Below are positions 24,685 to 34,986 of a DNA stretch of 64,000 nt, piece by piece; position 1 is the stretch's first letter, and every line of letters starts with the position of its first letter. The DNA is taken from contig NW_017265135.1 in the NCBI RefSeq assembly GCF_001638985.1, positions 859,223-923,222 of the forward strand. Reading direction: 5' to 3'. The translations under genes and the position numbers were made by a program. The notes below the pieces were generated by a model that did not search any database, was not told where the DNA came from, and was given only the letters and a program-made list of their open reading frames with translations. Source of the DNA: Phycomyces blakesleeanus NRRL 1555(-) (taxonomy: Eukaryota; Mucoromycota; Mucoromycetes; Mucorales; Phycomycetaceae).

Positions 24685-25087
24685 TGTTGTATCCAACATA
24701 ATCGTAGATTTAAATTAAAAGTACAGACACTCAATAAATATGTACATTGAGTTACCGACAACTAGTAACAATACTAAAAGATATACCTTCCCTTATACAA
24801 GGAAATTACGTAAAGAACATACTAAGACAAATACTAAGACTCTAGTCAATAACACTAAAAACATAACAACTAAATCATAGAAGATAATGGTAGAGAAACA
24901 GACATTACATGATATCATCATATCATCACCAAGCTAAATACAATGTCTATATAAACGCACAATACTAATAGCAATAGAACAGCATCTCTTTTCTGATTCT
25001 TTCACTTCTTCTAATAAAACAAAGTCTCACCGTACTCTCGTCTGCACTTGTTTTATTTTATATCTTATTTTTACCTCATACATAACA
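24685..25087 (+). repeat. Ty3-2 3' LTR (LTR-C)
   Basis: 403 bp, nearly identical to 18963-19365, ending at the CAGCT duplication. It provides the polyadenylation region of the element. Confidence 0.92.
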
Positions 25088-25273
25088 CAGCTCATGATAA
25101 GAAAAATAATACCCATCCATTAGAGCATAAATTTAAAGGAATAAGAGATAAGCAGCTTAGCAAGACCAAGGCAAACAAGCTGCCATCATGGTCAAAGAAA
25201 CAATAAGACAATAAATCAAACATTTTCTAATAAATTGATAAAAGAGTGCAAAGTGATATTTTATTAATATTAT

Positions 25274-28200
25274 TTAAGCTTCTATTTTTTGGGGTAAAGG
25301 GATTACTAAACGTTTAAATTCACTAGTTATAGTAAATCTATATTTAGCAATTGCGATTGGTGAATAAAAACGATGTACTGGAATAATACATTCATAATTA
25401 AGTACAGAAGAAGATTCATTCCAGAGCTCAATGCCTTCATTTAACATTGGCTGGTAACTCCCCAAAGAATAACTAGAGTACCACTCAACAAATGCAAAAG
25501 TATGGGTGATGACAGTTTCGTTGATGGTTATCAAATGTTGAAATAAATACAGTATATGGCCAGGAAACGCTGCTTTATCTTCACTGTTATTCTCAAGATA
25601 ATAGGCGCGGAAATAAGATCCAGAAGAGTATTCCTGTCCAAGAAGAGATATCCATTTCATTTTCTCAATTCGGTTATTGACAAAAATCTGGTTAGACTCC
25701 CAGTTTGAATAATGGCCAAAAAAATTGTGACTGCTATATGCATGTCTGTAAAACTCCAGTAAACATTCATAATGTCCCTTGCACATTATAATCCTTTGGT
25801 TGAGTTTAATCAGAAACACTGAAGGGGGCAACGGCTCACAACCCAAAGCAGAATGATGAGAGTTTAATGAATATTCAACAAAGTCAGACAGAGAAAAGGT
25901 ACTGGCAGTAGAAGATGAATGCAATGCTGCTAATTGATCTTGACTATTTGAAATGCAATGCAGAAAGTCAATTGCGAACTGGGGAAGATGGTTGACGAAA
26001 GATTGTATGAAGCTGCCAATGTATGTTCTCTCCAAAAATCTCTTCATCATCATTGATTCGAAACAGCCTTTTTGATTTGTTTCAATATTCTTCAACAAAC
26101 CATTGTATCTCTCGAAACTGAATAACCAGAAAGTATAAATTGGCCCAAAGTCATGAACACACTTGCCAAGATGAAGATGTAGATGCATATTCAGTGTCAC
26201 AGCCGATTTTCCATACAGTGTCTGAAATCTTGTACAAAACAATTGGAGTTTACTGTGGGCTTCATCTATTTCTTTGTCATTGATCGAAGGTTTTGTGAGT
26301 AAGTGGCATGCGTCAGCAAACAAAATCCAGTTTTCGAGATTCTTGGCTGGGAGCACATGCTTCAGAACAATGGAGAGTATATGATGCACCATGACTTCCA
26401 CTCGTCAGCTTTCATGAACAAAAAACCATCGGCAATCTTCTTTGTTATACGCACATATCCACAAGGTACAACAATACCATTGACAAGCTCTTGCATAGTT
26501 AACTGATTCTTTTCATTGATGCAGTTACACTCGTGCCATATTTGAATCATTTGCTTTGCAGTTCCAAGATAGAGGTTATGCATTAGGTCTATAACTGTAA
26601 AGTGGACTGGGTCAAAGTAAGATAACCGATGAAGCTCTGATCACTGAGTGTCATTTTCTTTTTCTAGGTGTGTTTGCTCAGTATTGTTCAATTTATTTGC
26701 CCAGCTGACAGTGTGTTCCAGATTCATTGTCTTCGTGCATCTCACCCAATTGCTATACTTGAATCCAGAGTAGTCAAGCTTACTGGTCTTCTTTATAGTC
26801 GTGAATTGTTGTTGACATTTGTGACAGGTGCATGTGCTCATGTGGCCAGTAAATCCAGAGGTTTTGCGAGCAGCAGGGATATCACAGACAACACACATCA
26901 ATGCAGCACAAACAACAATCTTTCTATTTTGTGAGTCTGTCATTTCTACACCAATGTACATCTCCAACAATTTGTCAACAAGCAGCTTCAAGTAATGATT
27001 CATGCTGTCAGTGCTTGCTTCCTTTGGCTCAGACATCATACCAACAAGAATGACATTTTCAGACTTAAGGCGCTCACTCCGTGGGAGATTGTTGATAGAG
27101 AGATATATCGCACCACTGGAATGTGTTTGTCTATCAAATGGCTGAAACCAATCAATATTCAGAGTCAACATTAAAGATCGGCTATCATCAACAAACCGTC
27201 TGCCATTGATGTCTTTAATATCACTCCAAACTGCACCATCGAAAATTTCAAGTTTGGTGTTTTTAATTATTTGACGATTTCTCCACAAATTGATCTTGGA
27301 CACGAAATCTGGCTTGGAGAATTTTTGTTGCAAGGCGTACTTCAGAGAGTTGAATGGATATATCATTGCTGGAAGAGAACGATTTCCAGTTGACACTTTA
27401 AAGAGATTGTTGTTGCAAATGGCGGATTGAGAGAATTTCTTAAATGTACAGACTCTTTGACTTGTTTTCAGAGGATAAATCGAATGACATTGTGAGCATG
27501 CAATGTATACTGTCATTCCGTCTGTTGTCATGTTAAATCCTGTTTTATGCTTCAAGCTATTGATCGTCAGTGGAAGGGCGCCAGACAGATCATAGAGAGA
27601 CAGTAGAGTATTACAAAATTCAATGAGAATCGATCCACTGCTTTCCACCAAACAGATCAAGTGAAATATGACAATGAATACTGCAACAAAGCGGATATAT
27701 AAGGGCGTGTTATCAAAAGACAAAGGACGAACTATGAAGACAAAGGTTAAGTTAGTTTAAATTAATATATTGATTAATTGTCTATACTGTATTAATTCAT
27801 ACCTGATTCTACTATCGAGGTCCCACTGGTCTCATCAAAGTTTTCTTCTTGTTCAAAATCAAAATCAGTATTGCCTTCTTCAATCTCATTGCCATCAACC
27901 ATAAATGCTTCTGTAACTGTATCTTTGGCAGTAAAGATGGACTCTTCTTGGGACAAAGGTAAGTCAACTGGAAAGGAATAATTGTTGTAAAGATGTAGAA
28001 ATAAAAATATAATTACAATTATAATCATATAAAAAATAAAAAATAAAAAAATATATATCAGTTTCAATTATTATTTTGTTCATTATTTTATTTTATTTTC
28101 TTACCTTCTTGATCAAATTCAATGTTTTGTTCTTCATTTTCATCTTTATATTCGCCTTTGCCTTCGTTTTTGTAATCATAATCATTGTCATTGTCACTGT

Positions 28201-28459
28201 CAATATTATCTACTTCCATGTTGTCAAAATGTTCTTCAGGAACATCTATTTTATGAATTAATTTATATTAATTTTACATGTACAGCTCGAGTTATTTTTG
28301 TTATTTACCTATTGCATCGTCTTTGGCAACAGACACTATATGTTTCTTATAGTGTCGTTATGCATTTTGTCTTTTCTGTTTCTTTCCACAGCTATCCAAC
28401 TTTGTACAGTCTGGACATTTGCAGATAACATAACTGTCTTTCTTTTGATTATTGGACAT
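25274..28459 (-). pseudogene. CAC-2 tnp2-type transposase, broken
   Basis: Starts at about 28459 (MSNNQKKDSYVICKC) with a Cys motif C-x-C-x-x-C. It continues through acidic exons (near 28200 and 28060-27800) into the main exon at 27723. Core motifs: LTLNIDWFQPFD (first acidic site), GLM-P-EA-type sequence (VGMMSEPKEA), CDIPAARKTSGF (second acidic site), HMSTCTCHKCQQQF (zinc cluster), DLMHNLYLGTAK, MKADEWKSW, MHLHLHL and SFERYNGLLKN, ending VIPLPQKIEA. A TGA at 26641 stands where the other copies have W of RWSELHRL, and a frameshift lies near 26370. Otherwise it is one of the less damaged copies. It is a DDE/RNase H-fold transposase of the CACTA type that would act in the nucleus on the element ends. 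Confidence 0.85.
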
Positions 28460-28919
28460 GTCGATTGTTTTAAATTATAAAAAAAATTATATAGATTTTA
28501 AGAGATCTTGATCAAGGTCTTTATATACCAAAGAAAATTATAAATAGATAAAATACTGCTCCATGCCATGACTATAGTATGCCAAGTAATTCTTTGATAC
28601 ATCTATCGCACATATCATCATAATTATACTCATATATCATTAAGTCATTAACCAAGTCAAATACTGCGTACATTACTAAAAGTATATGCAATTTTTTTAA
28701 AGTCTTTTTTTAGAATTATAATATTTGATATGATGATGATTCAATCATGACAAAAAATAATCCAAAAATGGAACATTCGCCTCTCACAATATGTGAAATA
28801 AAAAAATCTGATATTTTAGTTCCATATATCAAAGGGAAAAATCACGCAAAAATATTGCCACAGTAAAAATGAAATCACAACCTTTTGTCTCGTTCCCTTG
28901 AAATATATTTGTTGTATCC
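28460..28919. other. CAC-2 right arm, proximal part
   Basis: AT-rich sequence upstream of the transposase start. AAATCACA-type motifs occur near 28845 and 28872 and again near 29567, and may be subterminal transposase sites. No gene seen. Confidence 0.35.
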
Positions 28920-29300
28920 AACATAATTGTAGATTCAAATAGAGCGCACAGACAATAAGACAAAGACATATTGAATAAGCGACCAGTATCAATTATACAT
29001 TATTTCTCACACTATCATTAAATAAAGAATATACCGATAACAAGGTCACACACCTTAGTCAACATCACTAATCACTCAAACAAGAGCGTGGGTAATAACT
29101 TAACAATATATTATCTATGATATAAGAAAACAGACATCACATGATATACTCATATTATTATCCTAAATACACACGCAATGTCTATATAAACTCACATAGC
29201 AAATAGCAATAGAAGATCATCTCTCTTTTCATCAATAAACAAAGTCTCACCGTACTTCTCGTCTGCACTTTGTTTTTCTTTCTTTTCTAAAAATATAACA
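28920..29300 (+). repeat. Solo LTR-C, diverged
   Basis: 381 bp, starting TGTTGTATCCAACATAATTG and ending AAATATAACA, with a perfect 5-bp duplication ATATT (28915-28919 and 29301-29305). It keeps the LTR-C TATATAAAC box and AATAAAC signal but differs from Ty3-2 at many positions. The remaining arm, 29306-29672, is non-coding. Confidence 0.9.
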
Positions 29301-29672
29301 ATATTGATTAAATATTTGTTCTTATATTCACATTTATAATACATAAAAAATATTTAAATGATTTATTTTGAAATAGAAAAAGTGAAACCTTAAGAATATA
29401 TATAATTTTTATTAAATATTATATTAACTTTTGTATAAGTGTTTTTTCAGTGTAATTTAGAATTATATCAAAGAAGTGTATAATATAAAAAAACCCAATT
29501 TTGTAATTTTATGGCCAAAAAAAATGATGGTAGTGTGATTTTACAGCTAAAAAAGAGCGATCTGAAATCACAACAGAAAAAAATAGAAATTATTTGAAAA
29601 AATTAAAAATTGAAAATTGTAGTAAAATTTTTGCAGGTTTTCAGGAACTAAAATCAGTGGTCTTTTGCAGTG

Positions 29673-30047
29673 ATTAACAATCTATTAAATGTGATTTGTT
29701 CTTTACTATCATTAAGTAAAAATAAAATAAAATAATTATTAAGTCATAATCATGAAGATAATTATGCTTGTAAGAATATATAATAAAAATAATATTAATT
29801 CCAAGTTGATTCGTTCAGTTAAATATAGTGAGAAAATAAGATACAATGTGTGGTTGTCTGAAGTTATTGTTGACAGGATGATGCCTTTTCGTTGTACTTA
29901 TTGGTGTTTTGCTCTATGAATAGAAAAATTGCTTTCTATTCAGCCTCGAGTGCCATCGGAAAATCAAAAAATAATAATAATAGAATATAATTTTCTAGAA
30001 TTACAAAGAATTCTGCAACGTCACCGCACTACCAGACAACCGAATTT
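29673..30047 (-). repeat. E repeat, reverse orientation
   Basis: About 370 bp matching 63397-63770 in reverse complement (GTAGTGCGGTGACGTTGCAG, AGAAAGCAATTTTTCTAT, CATGAAGATAATTAT, AGTAAAGAACAAATCA). Its far end is cut by the right terminus of CAC-2. It starts about 50 bp before a tRNA-like sequence. Class unknown, possibly the end of a retroelement. Confidence 0.6.
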
Positions 30048-30096
30048 TTTTTAAAAACTGACCATTTTGATAACATTCTGTATCACAAGCAGCTAT

Positions 30097-30117
30097 GTCC
30101 GCTTAGCTCAGGTTAAA
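30097..30117 (+). pseudogene. tRNA-Ile 5'-end relic
   Basis: GTCCGCTTAGCTCAGGTTAA corresponds to the first 25 nt of the tRNA-Ile at 42158 (GCCCGCTTAGCTCAGTTGG) with a 2-nt deletion and one change. No anticodon or T arm follows; the LINE 3' region begins directly after it. Confidence 0.5.
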
Positions 30118-30403
30118 GATTATATTTTATTAAAGAGATATATTGCTGGCGATCTATAGATCATATAGCATCTCAAGTACAAAAGGATCACAAAAAGACA
30201 AAAAATAGAAAGAGAAGAAAAGAACTACCACTAATAAGCTGAGAGTTGTACTCTACTCTCCACTTTGCAGCTGTGTAAAAATGTTGTAACAGTGAAAGGG
30301 AGGAGATAGAAGTGCAAGCAGGCAGCAGTTCATGCGTGAAAAGACAAAAAGAGAAAGCAAATTAGATAGAAAAGAAAAAAGGGCAAGAAAAAGAAAACAA
30401 AAA

Positions 30404-33400
30404 CTAGCTAAGTCCAGCCCAAAGAGTACAAAAGTGAGTTTCATGAGTGTAGTCACCATCAGGGTTACAAAGCTTGTCAAAATGCCAGAGAATAGTAAGT
30501 AGTGCTACCCAATAAGAGGGGCAAGGAGCCTGACTAGAATATGGGAGAGCAGTAATGGCAACATCAATTGGATTACAGTTTTGATCAGATGGAATAGGAA
30601 GACAGGCCAACGAATGGGCAGGAACCAAAGAGCAGACAGCAAGATGATGACGTGAGGTATGGTCAGTACCACAAGGGCAATTCTTAGAAGTGCCAGGCAA
30701 CCAACCCATTCTCCAGCAGACAAGGCAGCTACGTTCCACCCTAGTTGCAGGCAAGAACAGAATAGGATCGACTTCCAAAAGAGGGCGGCATACTAGAAAC
30801 AAGACTTGGTTTGAAGACAATTGGAGCTGATCAGTTTTGAACTGTCAAAAGGTTTTGAAGTGATGTTTGAGAGCTTTGCCACTATGAACATTTAAATCAA
30901 TAGGGATGCTTTGAAGAAGAGTATTATGACGAAGAGTGACAAGTGATGAAGACTGAGAGTGGTGATGGTGAAGAAGAGACAAAAGGCAGCCAGAGGGAAG
31001 GTAGTGAGCACGAATACAAAACTTTGTTATCAGCACATCAGCACGGAAACTCATACTAGGGAGGTGACATATATGTTTGAGCACAGTTGTAGATGAGATG
31101 CGATGCCTACCAATGATCATGCGCAAACATTTATCTTGGATCTTCTCAAGCTGGATAGTATCAGTTCTTCTCAGAGGGAGAATAGTCAATCCATATTCAA
31201 ATTTTGGTCTGATAAAGATCCTATACAGATGAGAGCTGAAAAGCAGAGAGAATCCAGACTGGCATGCTCCAACTGCATTCAGTGTTGCCATGGTTGCCAG
31301 GGCTCCAGAACGACGATGAGTGACAATAGAAGGCCCATAAATACCTTTATTGTGAAAGGGACACCAAGATATATGAATTCCTCTACTGCAGGAAGAATCT
31401 CATCATATAGTGAGAGAGCTGGATGGTTGGCAGAACGAGAAGGAGGGTAAATGATAGCACATTTAGATGGACTCCAATGAAAACCAAGATCAAATGAGTG
31501 TTGGGTGGCCAAATGGAGCATAGTCTGGACGTCACGAGCAGAACCAAATATTGCCACATCATCAGCAAAAAGAAGTGTATTTATTGGCGTTGATGAGACT
31601 GCGTGCTGGTAGCCATCCACATCTAAAAGAGCAAGAAAAGACTGATATGCATTCAAGGAGGAGGGAGAGGATGATGGTACATAGGTAGAAGTGAGAGGAT
31701 ATGCAACTGTGCAAAGGAAAGTCAGAAGGGAGTTGATATAAATGGAGTAAAGATGAGGACTAAGAACTGAACCTTGAAGAACGCATGTCTTGGGTGAAAA
31801 TGAATGTGAGGTGAAATTGCCAAGAAGAACTGAGATAGACACATCATCAAACATATAGACCAAAAGTCCAAGGAGAGCAGGTGGTATGGATCGTCTGAAA
31901 AGGGCATCCCAAACTACATGCCTATCCACAGTGTCATAGGCAGCTTTAATATCCAAGAAGGCAACAATAGGATAATGGTGATGACAGTTGAAATAGCTTT
32001 TCATCAGGTTGTGTAAACATAGAGCTTGATCCAGAGTATCACGACAAGGACGAAATCCACCTTGAGCTACATTCAGTGGAGGAGAGAATTTATGCAACTC
32101 AGAAGCAAGACACATCTCAAATAATTTATGAATTACAGAAGTGAGAGAAATTGGATGGTAGTTTGCAGCATCTAAAGTGTTACCCTTTTTGAAAATGGGA
32201 AACACTTGTGCTTGATGCCAGAGAGAAGGAGTGTATGACCATTGCCAGCAGATAGTAAAGAGACAGGCAAGAAGAGGTGAGATGTGAGACAGAATAGGCT
32301 TTAGCATTTCCGCATGGATGTGGTCAGGACCTGGCACATTGCGGTTAGGCATAAATTGCATGAAGGTCTCCACCACTGGTGAGGTGAATGGGGAGTCAAC
32401 AGACGCAAAAGGCATGAGAGAGGTGTTGAGTGGTGGTGGTGGAGGTCGAATGTCAGGAAGTATGTGTCCACTATAGACTAATGCGAGATGGTCACACATA
32501 ACTGTTGCTGCAACTGCTGGGCTATCATCATGCTGAAATGTGTGCTGTGGTTGCCTGCGCCATTTCGACTGCTTTATTTTGGACATGGCCTTGTTGAAAT
32601 CCAAGTTCATTGAGTGGCAAAAAGCATGCCAAGACAAATGCTTTGCAGTTTGAACTTGCTGACAAAACTCCTTATGTGCATGTTGGTGCCGGCTCCACCA
32701 ATTGATCTTGTCAATGCCACAAGCTCGACGCCATTGCTTGTAACAACCATCTCTATGGTCGGCTGCAGCTTGCAATGCAGGGGTCCAAAACGATTTCCAA
32801 TGTGAGAGGCAAGGGGGGCGAGAACCAATGGAGCTACTAAGAGAGTCATAAATGAGTGTATTGAAAGAGTTAGTAAGAGCATCAATGAGTGGACATATAG
32901 TTGGCAGATTCTGAACAAGGTCTTGCAGTGAGACGAGGAGGGAGATGGATTTGGTGGCAATGGTAGTGACATAGAGTGATCTGACATCATCTTCATGAAG
33001 ATGTGACAGATTCCAAGTTTGGCGCATAGGTGGAGGTGCTGGTGGTGAGTGTTGCAGGTTATAAGTAAAGGAAAGTGAGAGAAGTCGGTGATCAGAGCCT
33101 AAAGATAGTTCAGTTGCAATGTGTAAAGAAGGGTTAGCAAAGTTGGTGTTGGTGATAAAAAGGTCAATGATGCTGCTGATTTCAACTTCGTTACAAAAGG
33201 AAATGTATGTGGGTGTGCATGGTGAGAGAACTCCATTGAAGACAGTTAAAGATCGTTCTTCAAGCCATTGCTCTAAAGCTACACCACGAGGGTTAGATGC
33301 ATAGTCACCAGTTACTGAACCAAGGCGTGCATTAAAATCTCCACATATAATGATATCATCTGTTAAAGGAATGGCTGAGAGGATATCAAGAGCTTCATGA

Positions 33401-33735
33401 GTGGGCATAGAGGGTGGTAAGTAAAGGCATATAAGTCGAAGGGTACCAATCTTAACAGCAAGAGCATAGTTGTTGGGCATAGGTATTTGTGTGACAGCAT
33501 AAGAACAGGAAGGAGAGACTAACAATGACACCCCCATTGATCTGCGGTAGTTGCCAGCAACAGGAGATCCATAGAGATGAAACTGAGACCATGAGGTTGG
33601 AAGACGGGCTGGAGATAAGAGCCATGTTTCAGTTATAAAAAGCATATGAAGAGATTGATAGTGGTTGAGCATGTCTTTAATTGCACGAGGTTGAAGTCCA
33701 TTAGCATTCCACAATCCTATTAAAAGGTCACTCAT
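30404..33735 (-). pseudogene. LINE ORF2: AP endonuclease and reverse transcriptase
   Basis: Starts at ATG 33735, overlapping the ORF1 stop as ATGA. The N-terminal endonuclease/exonuclease/phosphatase domain has NANGLQ, ITETWL, ICGDFNARLG and the terminal LGSDHRLL. Reverse transcriptase follows with FLDIKAAYDTVDR, QGSVLSPHLYSIYI and the catalytic FADDVAIF (about 31560). A one-base frameshift near 31350 moves the frame; it continues through ATMATLNAVGACQSGF and RIFIRPKFEYGL. A TGA at 30845 follows, and then a C-terminal Cys/His cluster (CLVCWRMGWLP, CPCGTDHTSRHHL). The gene would nick target DNA and copy the element RNA by target-primed reverse transcription. No RNase H domain seen. Clade not assigned. 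Confidence 0.85.
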
Positions 33736-34403
33736 TCAATCATAGCAGTGAGAGCATCAAGGGCATGTTTTTTGTTTGGAGCATTACCAAAGTGCTCACC
33801 TACTGGTCGGGCAGGAATTTCCTCAAGTCCAATCCATCCTGACTGGACAAAGAAGTGAGCAACTAGCAGAACTAAGTGAGAACGCAAAAACTTGAGAGCT
33901 TGGAGACAGCGGGCATTTTGGAGAACCAAAGCCTGGGTTTCAAGACCAGAGACAGACAAGTTGGCAAACTTGGGATCAGCAACATTTTTAGGATCAAGTG
34001 GATCAAAGTTGTTGACAAGAGAGACCTTAGCACTAGCTAATTGGGACTTAAATTCCTCAAGATATTGCACATGAACAAGAATTCCAATAACTTCACAAGC
34101 AGGAAAGTTAATATCTAACAGGCGACCAGTGTCAGCACCAAGAGTGCGGAGAGAGCGGTGCACTTCACTGTGCATAATACGACGTGAGCGAGGAATATAA
34201 ACATATTCAAAACCATCAGGACCAGTTTTGTCAGAGAACAGTCTTTGAGAGGCAGCAACCCAGCCGGCAGAAGAAACTCGTGGTGTCTTGGCTGGCAGAA
34301 TCAAGCTTGTTTTGGTGGCCCAAGTGGAGGTAGCAGTTCCAACATCTGCAGTTGACTGGGATGCAGGAAGAGAAGCAGAGCTGGGAACAGAACCAGTCAC
34401 ATT
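33732..34403 (-). pseudogene. LINE ORF1, 3' part
   Basis: From the CACTA insertion to the stop at 33732. Sequence starts VTGSVPSSASLPASQS, then PRSRRIMHSEVHRSLRTL, and ends ALDALTAMIE. It joins in frame with 41700-42085 when CAC-3 and one copy of ATT are removed. The terminal ATGA overlaps the ORF2 start, suggesting termination-reinitiation coupling. It presumably encodes the RNA-binding chaperone of the element. Confidence 0.75.
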
Positions 34404-34986
34404 CACTACAAAAAAATGCCCAATTCCCATACGTGATGGGATGTAAAATTCGGTGGACAGAAAACCCAAATTTGTAGTGCAGGATTTTTTTTTGTAGAAT
34501 AAGCATTGCAATTTTTTTAAAACGATTCTATTGGTCGTAGAGCACTGAGTAGCATAAAAAAATACAATAATAAACTTAAATTGAATGAAATAAACTGTAC
34601 CTGAATATATATTTATCTTCTTGTGGTATACACACCACAATTGAGTGAAGAACAGACCCCACAACCAAACACTTGTTCCTTCTTGCTAATGAACCTGGCA
34701 AGTTAACAATCTCCGGAACTGTTACACACCAGGCACACATACACTACACACTCATACAGTGTAAACCAACCATTACACAACAGGGATTTGAATTACAGGG
34801 ATTTGAATAGTAGCAGATATAAACAATATTATTTTGTCTCTTTAATAAATAACACTCTCACAGTATCTACTTTTCCCATTATTGAGATACTAACCCATAA
34901 ACAATCCCGAATACCTCACTTCTTTACTGTTTAAAAAATAATATTATTTTAATAATTATTAAGCAATAGCACCAACCCATAAATCA

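Larger units (their letters stand above)
18963..25087 (+). mobile_element. Ty3-2, complete Ty3/gypsy chromovirus
   Basis: 6125 bp with two LTR-C copies (18963-19365 and 24685-25087) and a perfect 5-bp duplication CAGCT (18958-18962 and 25088-25092). The LTRs are nearly identical, so this is a younger insertion than Ty3-1. The internal part carries one gag-pol frame, interrupted by a solo LTR-B and two stops. The polypurine tract is GGAGGGGGGTAA. After the 5' LTR there is no TGG primer site; the segment TTTTTTACAGTGAACT resembles the corresponding segment of Ty3-1 (GTGAACT). Confidence 0.93.
17469..25206 (+). pseudogene. CAC-2 companion gene (PSWRS family), interrupted twice
   Basis: Exons: 17469-17714, 17773-18033, 18107 to 18857 (split by solo LTR-A 18254-18797 plus its duplication), and 18918 to 25206 (split by Ty3-2). 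All introns have GT-AG edges and the first three exons join in phase. The protein has an N-terminal region with a predicted helical stretch (NIYDVYEKLDTINGVLN), a Lys/Arg-rich middle (LCERRQSALKANRAHF), an acidic patch (DLESDDKREEEEQD), then FWKFRPSWRSKE and the C-terminal GDRFVDELDVDYEAA. With both insertions excised, the last exon reads through to KLPSWSKKQ and TAA. A T9 run near 18820 shifts the frame by one before the PSWRS motif. Function unknown. Confidence 0.7.
15490..29672. mobile_element. CAC-2, CACTA-type element enlarged by nested insertions
   Basis: The left end CACTGCAAAAGACAACC and the right end (reverse complement CACTGCAAAAGACCACTG) form a short inverted repeat. The 3-bp flanks TAT and ATT do not match, so the boundaries rest on the terminus and on symmetry with CAC-3. 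Inside are the companion gene (forward) and the transposase (reverse), tail to tail. Removing the solo LTR-A, Ty3-2 and solo LTR-C leaves about 7.1 kb, close to the 6.7 kb of CAC-3. Confidence 0.7.

Noticed and set aside
30097..30170. A functional tRNA-Ile gene
   Set aside because: Only the 5' end to the D arm is present; the anticodon and T arms are missing.
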